64,000 nt of DNA from Secundilactobacillus collinoides DSM 20515 = JCM 1123 (GTDB taxonomy: Bacteria; Bacillota; Bacilli; Lactobacillales; Lactobacillaceae), in contig NZ_AYYR01000013.1 of the NCBI RefSeq assembly GCF_001435975.1, forward strand, positions 1-64,000, read 5' to 3'. The notes beneath the pieces were generated by a model. The model made no database searches and was not told where the DNA came from. It saw only the letters and a list, made by a program, of their open reading frames with translations. Both the position numbers and the translations under genes were made by a program. Shown here in pieces: positions 1 through 7,630 of this stretch (position 1 is the first letter of the stretch; each line of letters begins with the position of its first letter).

Positions 1-424
1 AAGCTAGTCTAATTGGTCTAGTTATCAAGTGTTGCACTTCAATTTTAAATCGGGGGGTTTTCAAAATCAAAAAAATGCGTATTATTTTTGCATTAAAACT
101 GATTCAAAGGGGGCGGACGCTTATTTTTGTGGTTAAGAAAAAGCCCTTAAATGACCGTTTTTGGCAAGTTGATTTTTGACTGTGGCAGTTGTTACGATAA
201 CCTGTTTGGGTGAAGCTTGATGGCATTATTTTATAAAAGTCGTACTCACAAATCTCTTAAACCGTTGTCAAGCGCTCTGACTTTAAAACGATAGGTCAAA
301 ACGAGATTTGTTTTACATTAGCGCGAGGATGGGAAAGTTTTATTGAAAGCCTTTCTCACCCGAGAATGAATAAGTTGTCATGTGCTGATTTGGCTTTTAA
401 AAATGCTAAAACGTTTACAAATGT

Positions 425-474
425 AAAATATAGTGGATTTATCTATTAACTAGTAGATTTATCCACTATATTTT
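425..474. promoter_or_regulatory. Composite inverted/direct repeat, probable operator
   Basis: The 14-nt arms AAAATATAGTGGAT (425-438) and ATCCACTATATTTT (461-474) are exact reverse complements. Inside the same block TAGTGGATTTATC (431-443) and TAGTAGATTTATC (451-463) form a direct repeat 20 bp apart, two helical turns. Such symmetry is typical of binding sites for dimeric regulators. The MarR-family gene at 2095 is the nearest candidate, but that link is inference. Confidence 0.5.
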
Positions 475-500
475 GATATACTTTTCATGTTCATGCGAAG

Positions 501-527
501 AATACCACTTGAATGGGTGGTATTTTT
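501..527 (+). terminator. Rho-independent terminator or attenuator
   Basis: AATACCAC (501-508) pairs with GTGGTATT (517-524) and is followed by a T-run. It lies between the palindrome at 425-474 and the exporter, so it could act as an attenuator in the exporter leader. Confidence 0.55.
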
Positions 528-661
528 CTGTGTTTAAGCACTTATTACTGGCATAAGAGAGTGCCTAAAATATATCGCGGAAAGAGGATAATTTTATCAA
601 AGAAACAGAGTTTAAGGACGAACTGACCTCACTGGTTCAACTGGAGCACCCTAATCTGGCG

Positions 662-2023
662 TTGTTTGGCCTCATGTTAGGGTCGTTTGTCGGCATGTTT
701 TCGGAAACATCGCTTAACATTGCGCTGCCCCGGATGATGACTGCACTTCACGTTGATACTGGGACAATTCAGTGGCTGGTGACGGGGTATATGTTAGTTA
801 TTGGTATCGTTATGCCGTTATCCAGTCTGCTGACGAGAAAATTCAAAACGCAGCGCATCGTCTTATTTGCACTATCGGCATTTATTGTGGGGGCGTTAAT
901 TTCAGCGATTGCCTCGACGTTTAGTGTCGTTTTGATTGGTCGAATGATTCAGGGAATCGGGACGGGATTGATTTTGCCGCTCATGTTCAGTGTGGCCATG
1001 GTGATTTTCCCACCGCAAAAATTAGGGACGATCATGGGTCTGTGTTCGTTGGTTATTATGTTCGCGCCAGCAATCGGCCCCACGTTAACTGGGTTAATGC
1101 TGAATTCATTGTCATGGCACTTCATTTTTTGGCTGTTTATTCCATTCTTACTGGTTTCCTTTGTCATCACAGCCGTTTACTTAAAAAATACATTTCAGCA
1201 ATCGGACAGTTCAACGGATATTTTTTCATTACTGTTGTCGACCATCGGTTTTGGCGGTATTGTGATCGGCACTTCGCTGGCGAGCAACCTTGGTTGGTTA
1301 TCGTTGCCAGTGGCAGCCTGTCTCATTGTCGGAATCGTCGCAGTTGGGCTATACGTGGCCAGACAGACCCATTTGGCGACACCGGTCTTAAATGTTAGCG
1401 TGTTTAAATCCAAAGCGTTCAGTATTGGTACAGCGATGGTCATTTTGAATTTTGCCATCATTTTGGCTTCGGCTTATTTGCTGCCGATGTATCTGCAACG
1501 CGTTTTGGGCACAAGTACCGCCGTCGCGGGTCTTGTCATGCTGCCAGGCGGGCTGGTCAACGTTGTTGTTTCCGGACTGGCAGGACGGTTGTACGATACT
1601 TACGGAGCGAAGTGGCTGACCCGAATCGGATTTGTGATCGTTATCATCAGTGTTATGATGTTCTTAATGATCAAGGTTAAAACGGCTGTCTGGGTGATTG
1701 TTCTTGGCAACATCGTCTTGATGATCGGGGCACCACTTGTGATGTCACCGGCACAAAGTTACGGTTTGAATAGTCTGGATAAGCGGTATAGTGCTGACGG
1801 CAGTACAATTTTGAGTACGTTGCAGCAGATCGCCGGCGCGGTTTCTACAGCCATTGCAACCAGCATGCTGTCAACCGGGTTCCGGCAGACACCGAACGCA
1901 GTGGGGTTAACGCATGGTACCCACCTTGGCTTTATTTTTGTGATGATCATGGCTGTTTTGGCCTTGATTATTTCGGTAGGAGTCAAGAAACCGGTGCGCA
2001 GTAAGGACATCAACGTCGCATAG
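662..2023 (+). CDS. DHA2-type MFS multidrug efflux transporter
   Basis: Major facilitator of the 14-helix drug:H+ antiporter-2 group, expected to export toxic organic compounds across the membrane. The protein is hydrophobic throughout. The first helix carries ETSLNIALP, the MFS motif A region appears as PLSSLLTRKFKTQ, and antiporter motif C appears as APAIGPTLTG. The TTG at 662 is the first canonical start but leaves almost no cytoplasmic N-terminus and has no well-placed ribosome binding site. The frame stays open back to 569, and an AAAGAGG box (581-587) sits 8 nt before an in-frame ATC at 596. The native start is therefore probably at 596 (475 aa), using ATC or a mutated ATG. The adjacent MarR gene (2095) is the likely regulator. 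A second, related exporter lies at 39304-40713. Confidence 0.85.
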   Translation: MFGLMLGSFVGMFSETSLNIALPRMMTALHVDTGTIQWLVTGYMLVIGIVMPLSSLLTRKFKTQRIVLFALSAFIVGALISAIASTFSVVLIGRMIQGIGTGLILPLMFSVAMVIFPPQKLGTIMGLCSLVIMFAPAIGPTLTGLMLNSLSWHFIFWLFIPFLLVSFVITAVYLKNTFQQSDSSTDIFSLLLSTIGFGGIVIGTSLASNLGWLSLPVAACLIVGIVAVGLYVARQTHLATPVLNVSVFKSKAFSIGTAMVILNFAIILASAYLLPMYLQRVLGTSTAVAGLVMLPGGLVNVVVSGLAGRLYDTYGAKWLTRIGFVIVIISVMMFLMIKVKTAVWVIVLGNIVLMIGAPLVMSPAQSYGLNSLDKRYSADGSTILSTLQQIAGAVSTAIATSMLSTGFRQTPNAVGLTHGTHLGFIFVMIMAVLALIISVGVKKPVRSKDINVA

Positions 2024-2094
2024 TCGCTCCATTCATTCGCGACACCAGTCCTGCAGCATTTAAACGATCAATCATTTTTACGGGAGATATTGTT

Positions 2095-2559
2095 ATGGAG
2101 TGGCATTTTTTTGATAAATACATTGCCGGCATCGACCGGATGTCGAGAAACGATTTAAAACGGGCACTGACTGAATTTGATGTGAATGCCTCCCAAAGTG
2201 ATCTGCTGATGAATGTTTTCGAAAATCCGGCAGAACAGCAAAAGGACATCGCCTTTTCGATGGGCTATGACCCCAGTTTATTGGCGCGTGATTTAAAGGT
2301 CATGGAACATCGCGGCTGGATCACGCAGCGTCCTGACCCTTACGATAAACGGGCCAAGGTGATTGCAATCACACCGGAGGGCACGAAAGTTGCTACGCAG
2401 ATCAAGACCATCAAAGATAACTGGTGGCAGCATTTTTTTGAAAACGACATGACTGCAGATCCCGAACTGATGATTCAGGATTTGAAACAGATGTATCTGG
2501 CGATGCAGCGCAAAAAATTGGCCGACCAGCGAGAAGAGCGACGGGCTCGGAAAAATTGA
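2095..2559 (+). CDS. MarR-family transcriptional regulator
   Basis: 154-aa winged-helix protein of the usual MarR length. Residues about 45-100 resemble the MarR helix-turn-helix and wing (QQKDIAFSMGYDPSLLARDL, then WITQRPDPYDKRAKVIAITPEG, where the DxRxK pattern marks the wing). The start ATG has a GGGAGA box 7-10 nt upstream. It follows the DHA2 exporter on the same strand by 71 bp, a common exporter/regulator pairing. It probably controls that exporter in response to a small ligand; the ligand cannot be read from sequence. The C-terminus is basic (KKLADQREERRARKN). Confidence 0.85.
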   Translation: MEWHFFDKYIAGIDRMSRNDLKRALTEFDVNASQSDLLMNVFENPAEQQKDIAFSMGYDPSLLARDLKVMEHRGWITQRPDPYDKRAKVIAITPEGTKVATQIKTIKDNWWQHFFENDMTADPELMIQDLKQMYLAMQRKKLADQREERRARKN

Positions 2560-2614
2560 CTTGCCCGATGTCGGCTGCGTATTTTTATAGCGCACATTTA
2601 TTTTAGTTGTTAAA

Positions 2615-2646
2615 AAAGCGCTGAACGAGTTTATCGTTCAGCGCTT
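2615..2646. terminator. Terminator hairpin after marR
   Basis: Perfect 14-bp stem: AAAGCGCTGAACGA (2615-2628) with TCGTTCAGCGCTTT (2633-2646) and a 4-nt loop. The T-run is clearer when read on the minus strand, so it may act in both directions. Confidence 0.7.
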
Positions 2647-2754
2647 TAATGCAGTAAAAACTAGATTGTCATTCGAACTGTTACCGTTAACCAGGCTTCA
2701 AATTGTCGGGTCAAATGGTGGTCAGTCGCAACAGTAGGAACAGTCATCATGAAT

Positions 2755-2785
2755 ATCCTACGCCTTCAAGTCGACTCTAAGGCAA
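2755..2785 (-). promoter_or_regulatory. Orphan MerR-type promoter/operator
   Basis: On the minus strand, TTGCCT (plus 2780-2785) and TAGGAT (plus 2755-2760) are separated by exactly 19 bp. The spacer contains the dyad CTTCAAGTCGACTCTAAG. A 19-bp spacer over a dyad is the hallmark of MerR-family promoters. No minus-strand gene follows; it reads toward the 3' end of the marR gene. See the matching promoters at 3955-3985, 4278-4308, 11144-11174 and 11304-11334. Confidence 0.6.
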
Positions 2786-2795
2786 CTATTTTCTT

Positions 2796-2834
2796 AAAAA
2801 ACCACTCGTCAGGTTTTGTTCGGCAAGTGGTTTT
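2796..2834 (-). terminator. Terminator of the minus-strand alcohol dehydrogenase
   Basis: AAAACCACT (2798-2806) pairs with AGTGGTTTT (2826-2834). Read on the minus strand it ends in a T-run. It lies 47 bp beyond the stop of the dehydrogenase gene. Confidence 0.75.
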
Positions 2835-2880
2835 ACTTTGTGTGATTGGGTTTTGAATCTTGGGGAAATGCGTTTTGCAA

Positions 2881-3927
2881 TTACTTCAACGTCGACATAT
2901 CAATGACGTAGCGGTAGTGAACCTTACTATCCAAGATATTTTGGTAAGCGTCCGCAACATCGTCAATGCCGATCATTTCAATTTGGGGTTTGATATCATG
3001 TTCAGCTGCGAAGTTCAGCATTTCTTGCGTCAATGCGATACCACCGACGTTTGATGCGGTGATCTTAGCTTGGTTGCCAAAAATTGAGAATAAATTGAAG
3101 TGAATGTCGTCACTTGGGATGCCGACATAGCACATCACACCGTCTAATTTTAAGAGTGGCAGGTAGTTATCCAGGTCCAAGTCAACGGCTAGGGTGTTCA
3201 AGATGAAATCGTATTGGCCTTGCAGGGGTTGAAAATCTTCTGGGTCTTTTAGGATCTCATAGCCAGTTGCACCGAAGTGTTGAGCTTCGTCACGTTTAGA
3301 TTCTGAGTGACCAAAGACCGTCACGTCAGCACCCATCTTGGCTGCAAACTGCACTGCAATGTGGCCTAATCCGCCCAGACCGATTATGGCAACCTTACTG
3401 TCAGCACCGATGTTGTAACGTTTCAGTGGGTTGTAAGTCGTTACACCTGCACATAATAGTGGCGCTGCATCGGCCAATGATAAGTTGTCTGGAATACTCA
3501 GTACAAAGTGATCCTTAACAACAATGGCTTGAGAGTAACCGCCCTTTTGAATGGTACCATCGTAATCTTCAGATTCAAATACCATAATAACGCCGTTTTC
3601 ACAAAATTGTTCCTGGCCAGCTTTACATGCGGCACATTTGCCACATGAGTTGACAAAACAGCCGACACCAACGCGGTCACCAGGTTTAAGATCAGTCACT
3701 TCGCTTCCGACTGCGGTCACGATACCAGCAATTTCATGACCAGGCACCATTGGGTAATGGCTGCCTTGCCACTGAACCATGCTGACGTCACTGTGACAAA
3801 TACCACAGTACTTAATGTCGATGGCAACGTCATCGGGATGCAGGTCTCGACGGGTGATCACAGTGTGTTCAAATGAAGTGAAGTCACCCTTGGTTTTTGC
3901 TTGTAATGCTTTTACTTCTTGTGTCAT
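2881..3927 (-). CDS. Zinc-dependent alcohol dehydrogenase, CAD-like, NAD(P)-dependent
   Basis: 348-aa medium-chain dehydrogenase that interconverts aldehydes or alcohols using NAD(P)H. Catalytic zinc ligands are visible as Cys44 (GICHSD) and His64-Glu65 (GHE). The structural zinc cysteines are at about 95, 98, 101 and 109 (CGKCAACKAG then FC). The nucleotide-binding motif GLGGLGHIAVQ lies near residue 182. Overall it resembles the cinnamyl-alcohol/YahK subgroup. The start is supported by AGGAGGG 6 nt upstream. Its promoter (3955-3985) has the MerR-type 19-bp spacer with the dyad CTTCGAGTCGAGTCGAAAG, so it is probably induced by electrophiles such as aldehydes or quinones through a MerR regulator. 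Another ADH gene is transcribed divergently from 4343. Confidence 0.9.
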   Translation of the reverse strand: MTQEVKALQAKTKGDFTSFEHTVITRRDLHPDDVAIDIKYCGICHSDVSMVQWQGSHYPMVPGHEIAGIVTAVGSEVTDLKPGDRVGVGCFVNSCGKCAACKAGQEQFCENGVIMVFESEDYDGTIQKGGYSQAIVVKDHFVLSIPDNLSLADAAPLLCAGVTTYNPLKRYNIGADSKVAIIGLGGLGHIAVQFAAKMGADVTVFGHSESKRDEAQHFGATGYEILKDPEDFQPLQGQYDFILNTLAVDLDLDNYLPLLKLDGVMCYVGIPSDDIHFNLFSIFGNQAKITASNVGGIALTQEMLNFAAEHDIKPQIEMIGIDDVADAYQNILDSKVHYRYVIDMSTLK

Positions 3928-4342
3928 TTTGAGCCCTCCTAATCTGATGTGATTAGCTTAAGCCTTCGAGTCGAGTCGAAAGCAAGGGGGAATTTTGAAT
4001 TTAAGTTTCTTAACAAACAAGACAGCTTCGATTGCGGTCAACCAACATTGACTGGCACTAACAGTGCTTAGGAGCAAGTAGGGAATAAGGTGACAATCAC
4101 TCAAGAAAATAATTAAATGACTAATTTATTGCACCTTAGTTATAGTACGAACTTTATCTTAATCAAGGCTGGGAATGCGTCTAAAGGCTTTGCTAGCTGA
4201 AAATACGCAGAAAAATATGATGTTCCAGCGTTTGTTTGTGGAGAAGACACAAATTCCGATTTATTTTGCCAAAACGCTTGCCTTAAAGTCCACATTAAGG
4301 TTTACAGTATGGTTGTTAAAAAATAAAAGGAGGCTTCATTAT
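3928..4342. promoter_or_regulatory. Divergent control region between two alcohol dehydrogenases
   Basis: No gene is supported here. Each end carries a promoter with a 19-bp spacer. The minus-strand one is TTGCTT (plus 3980-3985) to TAAGCT (plus 3955-3960), with a dyad of CCTTCGA and TCGAAAG. The plus-strand one is TTGCCT (4278-4283) to TACAGT (4303-4308), with a dyad of CCTTAAAG and ATTAAGG. Both fit activation by a MerR-family protein that underwinds an overlong spacer. The middle (3990-4270) shows nothing recognisable. Confidence 0.65.
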
Positions 4343-5380
4343 ATGAAAGCAGCAGTATTTATCGAACCAGGTAAGGTTGAAATTCAAGACCTGCCAAAAC
4401 CAACGATTCAAGAACCAACCGACGCCATTATCCGCGTGGTGCGCGCCAGCGTGTGCGGATCTGACCTGTGGTGGTTCCGTGGTATTTCAGAAAGACCGCA
4501 CAACACACCGGTTGGTCACGAAGCCATTGGTGTGATTGAAGAAGTCGGGGCCGATGTTAAAAACGTTAAGGCGGGCGATTTCGTTATTGTGCCGTTTACT
4601 CACGGTTGTGGGCACTGTGCTGCTTGTTTGGCCGGCTTTGACGGCAACTGTTTAAACGCTAAGGAAATGGGCAGTTCAGGTTTCCAAGCTGAATACCTGC
4701 GCTTCACCAATGCTGATTGGGCCCTGGTCAAGATTCCTGGTCAACCCAGTGATTATACGGATGAACAATTGAACTCATTGGTTACTTTGGCTGATGTCAT
4801 GGCAACTGGTTACCATGCCGCCGCCTCTGCTGAAGTCAAAGAAGGCGATACAGTTGTCGTCATGGGCGACGGTGCCGTTGGGCTGTGTGGTGTGCTGTCC
4901 GCAAAACTTCGCGGGGCAAAGCGTATTATTGCCATGAGCCGTCACGAAGACCGGCAGAAGCTGGCCCGTGAATTCGGCGCCACTGACATCATCGCTGAAC
5001 GTGGTGATGACGCGGTCGCTAAGGTCATGGAACTGACCGAAGGCGGGGCTGATGCCGTGCTCGAATGTGTCGGCACTGAACAATCCGTGGACACCGCTGT
5101 TAAAGTTGGTCGTCCAGGTGCCGTTGTCGGCCGTGTTGGCGTGCCGCAAAAGGCTGAAATGAACACTAATAATTTGTTCTGGCGCAACATTGGTCTGCGG
5201 GGTGGCGTTGCTTCCGTGACCACCTATGACAAGGCAGAATTATTAAAAGCTGTTTTGGACGGTAAGATCAACCCAGGGAAAGTGTTTACCCAACAATTTG
5301 CCTTGGATGATGTTCAAGCTGCTTATGATGCTATGGATCAACGTAAGGCAATTAAGTCGTTGTTGATTGTTGAAAAATAA
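4343..5380 (+). CDS. Zinc-dependent alcohol dehydrogenase (threonine-dehydrogenase-like MDR)
   Basis: 345-aa zinc-binding medium-chain dehydrogenase. Catalytic ligands are Cys38 (SVCGSD) and His59-Glu60; structural cysteines are Cys89, Cys92, Cys95 and Cys103 (GCGHCAACLAG). The nucleotide-binding loop is GDGAVGLCGV near residue 173. The substrate is unknown, but family members reduce or oxidise small alcohols and aldehydes. The ATG at 4343 is chosen because AAAGGAGG lies 8 nt upstream and the protein then begins at the family's usual MKAAVF; the frame is open to 4175 but that extension lacks a binding site. Its promoter at 4278-4308 has the MerR layout. A close paralogue lies at 31031, sharing long blocks such as the GCGHCAAC and SRHEDRQKLA segments. 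Confidence 0.9.
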   Translation: MKAAVFIEPGKVEIQDLPKPTIQEPTDAIIRVVRASVCGSDLWWFRGISERPHNTPVGHEAIGVIEEVGADVKNVKAGDFVIVPFTHGCGHCAACLAGFDGNCLNAKEMGSSGFQAEYLRFTNADWALVKIPGQPSDYTDEQLNSLVTLADVMATGYHAAASAEVKEGDTVVVMGDGAVGLCGVLSAKLRGAKRIIAMSRHEDRQKLAREFGATDIIAERGDDAVAKVMELTEGGADAVLECVGTEQSVDTAVKVGRPGAVVGRVGVPQKAEMNTNNLFWRNIGLRGGVASVTTYDKAELLKAVLDGKINPGKVFTQQFALDDVQAAYDAMDQRKAIKSLLIVEK

Positions 5381-5395
5381 TAGTGATTGATGATG

Positions 5396-5430
5396 GACTG
5401 GTGCGCGGTAGATGGCACCAGTCTTTTTTT
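5396..5430 (+). terminator. Terminator of the second alcohol dehydrogenase
   Basis: GACTGGTGC (5396-5404) and GCACCAGTC (5415-5423) form a perfect 9-bp stem followed by seven T residues. Confidence 0.85.
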
Positions 5431-5668
5431 GTCGGAAGGAAATCGATGAAAACACCACAGTTGCATAAAGAAAAAGGTAGCAACCTACTTGTCACTGGAC
5501 GAGACTTCCCATCCGATACGGAACTCAAATGTAATTCGATTTCCGGTCATATTAGTCGCCTTGAACTATGATGATCAGGCCGATATAGAAAGAAATTGGC
5601 AATGGTAATGTCGAATAATCTGCGGTGATGCCACTGCTTACTTAAGCCGTTATCGGTACAACATAAAA
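5431..5668. other. Intergenic stretch with no recognised gene
   Basis: Between two strong terminators (5396-5430 and 5669-5709) lie about 240 bp without a credible coding frame. The second terminator has no gene in front of it, so this may be a small RNA or a decayed gene. Nothing more specific is visible. Confidence 0.35.
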
Positions 5669-5709
5669 GAGCCGGTTTATCAGGAACTTTTCCTGAGACC
5701 GGTTTTTTT
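5669..5709 (+). terminator. Terminator hairpin without an obvious gene
   Basis: CCGGTTTATCAGGAA pairs with TTCCTGAGACCGG across a short CTTT-type loop and is followed by seven T residues. Confidence 0.75.
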
Positions 5710-5735
5710 GCATATATCAACGTTTTGTCCCGTTT

Positions 5736-5787
5736 TCCAAAAATCCGTGGCATATGTCCCGCTTTTCAAAATACTGCCCATTTTTTG
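5736..5787. promoter_or_regulatory. Conserved 50-bp upstream element, copy 1
   Basis: This block ahead of the acetyltransferase gene contains AAAAATCCGTGGC, then ATGTCCCGCTTTTCAAAA, then TACTGCCCATTTTTT. It matches the block at 6910-6959 ahead of the gene at 7013 almost base for base. A shorter match, GTCCCGTTTTCCAAAA, sits just upstream at 5727-5742. The shared element suggests a common regulator, possibly the TetR protein at 8725, whose own promoter contains CGCCCGTTTTC. Confidence 0.5.
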
Positions 5788-5838
5788 TTCTCTGAATAGG
5801 TTGTAAACTTTGGCTATTGAATCAAAGGAGGCCAACAA

Positions 5839-6369
5839 ATGAAACGAGTTGACATGCGCACCAAAGCCTACGCACCGGACATTATTGAACTTAACCGCAG
5901 CGGTGACCTATGTTTTGAAATAAACCAAACGAAACCGCGAACTGAAAAGATGCGGCAACTTATCAACGAACTGCTGCTGACACCGCTGGATGCTACCAGC
6001 AACATTGCCAGTCCCATGGACATTGATCGTGGCAAGATGTTGCACATCGGCAAGCACGTTTTTATTAATCACCATTTGACGGCAATGGCCATCGATAACA
6101 TCACGATTGAAGACAACGTTATGATTGGGCCGGATGTGTCTCTGCTGACCGCTAATCACGATTTCAGTGATCACTATGTGTTAGAGGCCGCGCCGATCCT
6201 GATCAAGCGCAACGCTTGGATCGGTGCCAAGGCGGTAATCCTGCCTGGAATCACCGTGGGCGAAAACGCGGTGGTAGCCGGTGGTGCAGTTGTTACTAAG
6301 AATGTGCCGGCAAACACAGTTGTGGGTGGTAATCCCGCACGGATCTTAAAAGAACTAGACGAAAAATAA
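5839..6369 (+). CDS. Maltose/galactoside-type sugar O-acetyltransferase
   Basis: 176-aa cytoplasmic acetyl-CoA-dependent transferase of the Maa/LacA type, slightly shorter than the usual 185-200 aa. The C-terminal half is a left-handed parallel beta-helix built of hexapeptide repeats ([42 protein letters not shown]). The active-site histidine is expected in TANHDF. The N-terminus matches the Mac domain ([17 protein letters not shown]). AAAGGAGG precedes the ATG by 8 nt. It heads a likely operon with the broken NTF2-like gene (25 bp downstream). The acceptor sugar cannot be predicted. Confidence 0.9.
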   Translation: MKRVDMRTKAYAPDIIELNRSGDLCFEINQTKPRTEKMRQLINELLLTPLDATSNIASPMDIDRGKMLHIGKHVFINHHLTAMAIDNITIEDNVMIGPDVSLLTANHDFSDHYVLEAAPILIKRNAWIGAKAVILPGITVGENAVVAGGAVVTKNVPANTVVGGNPARILKELDEK

Positions 6370-6393
6370 CCGAACTTTAAAGGAGAAATGAAT

Positions 6394-6831
6394 ATGAACA
6401 CACAAGAATTAAGCGACCGAATTGCACTGAAAGAGGTTGTTGACCTGTTCTCAAACTAAGCTGATACCAAGGATAATGACGCGCAAGTCGCCTTGTTTAC
6501 ACAGGATGCTGAAGTCAACATTGTCATCGATGGCAAGCAGCTGATGAGCATGCATGGTCGGGATGAAATTGCCAAGGAATTTGGCGGTTCGATGACCCAG
6601 TACTCAGCCGTTTTTCACATGAATGGGCAACAGACGCTCAACATTGACGGTGATACTGCGTCTGGGACCGCGTATAGTTTTGTGACCTTAGTTGAGCAAA
6701 ATGATGACGGCAACAAAACAACGTCCCATCAGGGTGTGCGGTATGCGGATGAGTATCGCAAGGTTGAGGGGCAATGGCTGATCAGTAAGCGCACGTCTAA
6801 CTTTATCTGGCGTGATGACTTAGTTGGTTAG
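6394..6831 (+). pseudogene. SnoaL/NTF2-like protein, interrupted by an in-frame TAA
   Basis: The frame starting at ATG 6394 (AAAGGAG 8 nt upstream) encodes NTQELSDRIALKEVVDLFSN, then a TAA at 6457-6459. It then continues in the same frame as ADTKDNDAQVALFTQDAEV to a normal stop at 6831. Both halves fit one alpha+beta-barrel SnoaL-like domain (about 145 aa), with the usual FHMNGQQTLNIDGDTASGTAYS core. A single change of a codon such as TTA (Leu, giving FSNLAD) to TAA would explain it. An internal TTG at 6493 could give a 112-aa product, but it would lack the N-terminal helix. Family members are isomerase- or hydrolase-like or of unknown function. Sequencing error is possible. Confidence 0.7.
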
Positions 6832-6909
6832 AACAGCTCATTCTGCTGATTAACAATGACTGCGCCACACGTGATCGTTTCTTGTTTTGGAAATGTTTTG
6901 CCACAGAGT

Positions 6910-6959
6910 TTGAAAAAGGGTGGCGGATGTCCCGTTTTTTGAAACACTGACCATTTTTT
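6910..6959. promoter_or_regulatory. Conserved 50-bp upstream element, copy 2
   Basis: Contains GAAAAAGGGTGGCGG, then ATGTCCCGTTTTTTGAAA, then CACTGACCATTTTTT, closely matching 5736-5787. The arms AAAAAGGG and CCCGTTTTTT give it dyad symmetry. It lies 54 bp upstream of the gene at 7013. Confidence 0.5.
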
Positions 6960-7012
6960 CTCGATTGACGGCATGCGATACTAACATCATTCAGTGAAAC
7001 GGAGGCGATGAA

Positions 7013-7390
7013 ATGCGCACAGCAACAGCAAGTGAACAGGCAGCCATTTTGGTTTGCCGGCAACAGATCCAAGCACTCATTGATCAGGATTTCGACAAAC
7101 TAGACCAATTGATTGCACCGGACGCGGTATTTGAACATATTACGGGTGTCACGCAAACTCGTGACGACTGGTTGCGCCAAATCAAACTGGGCCGGATGCA
7201 GTATTTTAACAGTCGGGAAGAAGGGATTGACGTGACGGTTGATGGCAGTACGGCGGTTGTGATTAGTCATGATCAGCTGACTGCGCGAATCTATGGTATG
7301 CGTCAAACATGGGCGCTGGCGACAACGACAATACTAGCTTGGCGGCAGGACGCCTGGGTCATTATTAAAACAAAATCAAGGCTCTATTAG
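7013..7390 (+). CDS. SnoaL/NTF2-like (DUF4440-type) protein
   Basis: 125-aa single-domain protein with the cone-shaped alpha+beta fold pattern. An N-terminal helix (EQAAILVCRQQIQALIDQDFDKLDQLIAPDAVFEH) is followed by strands ending in a tryptophan-rich C-terminal sheet (TWALATTTILAWRQDAWVIIKTKSRL). DUF4440 proteins often occur as small enzymes or ligand-binding subunits; no catalytic residues can be assigned. The start is supported by GGAGG 7-10 nt upstream. It sits between a broken relative (6394) and an aldo/keto reductase (7631), and its promoter region shares a 50-bp element with the acetyltransferase gene, so it belongs to the same regulated cluster. Confidence 0.75.
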   Translation: MRTATASEQAAILVCRQQIQALIDQDFDKLDQLIAPDAVFEHITGVTQTRDDWLRQIKLGRMQYFNSREEGIDVTVDGSTAVVISHDQLTARIYGMRQTWALATTTILAWRQDAWVIIKTKSRLY

Positions 7391-7400
7391 GGGGTTAACT

Positions 7401-7628
7401 GTGGCAAAAAGACATATATTAATTGTCAGCTGCCAGTCTGCCAAGCAGCTTATTGCCAGCGATGAGGACCATTTTGCACAGCGGTCTGCATCTCATTATG
7501 ACCGTTGGCTTGATTCTGGTCGTCCTTGCCGTGGTGGTCAACATCACGCGCAAGGCGCCAATCAAGCAGCCACGATAACGAACGATTACACTGGTCTTGA
7601 ACAGACTTATTATAGAAAGGATGATTGA
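7401..7628 (+). CDS. Doubtful small gene; overlapping frame encodes a membrane helix
   Basis: A GTG at 7401 with a GGGGG box 7-10 nt upstream opens a 75-aa frame, but its composition (RWLDSGRPCRGGQHHAQG) is unlike a folded protein. In a second frame, TTG 7423 or ATG 7462 to TAA 7576-7578 encodes a clear hydrophobic helix (LIMTVGLILVVLAVVVNITR) with a basic tail. That resembles a one-helix membrane protein but has no good ribosome binding site. Either a frameshift has joined an upstream start to the helix, or only one of the two frames is real. I do not recognise a family. Confidence 0.25.
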   Translation: MAKRHILIVSCQSAKQLIASDEDHFAQRSASHYDRWLDSGRPCRGGQHHAQGANQAATITNDYTGLEQTYYRKDD

Positions 7629-7630
7629 AA

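Larger units (their letters stand above)
1..595. other. Non-coding leader region upstream of the first exporter
   Basis: No open frame with a plausible start and ribosome binding site lies here. The stretch is AT-rich and holds short hairpins (for example AATGC/GCATT around 75-95), a long composite operator-like palindrome at 425-474 and a terminator-like hairpin at 501-527. The next gene on the plus strand is the DHA2 exporter, so this is either its regulatory leader or the tail of a gene cut by the window edge. Confidence 0.5.

Noticed and set aside
4175-4342. 56-residue N-terminal extension of the alcohol dehydrogenase
   Set aside because: It contains the MerR-type promoter, and the downstream ATG has a perfect ribosome binding site and the family start.
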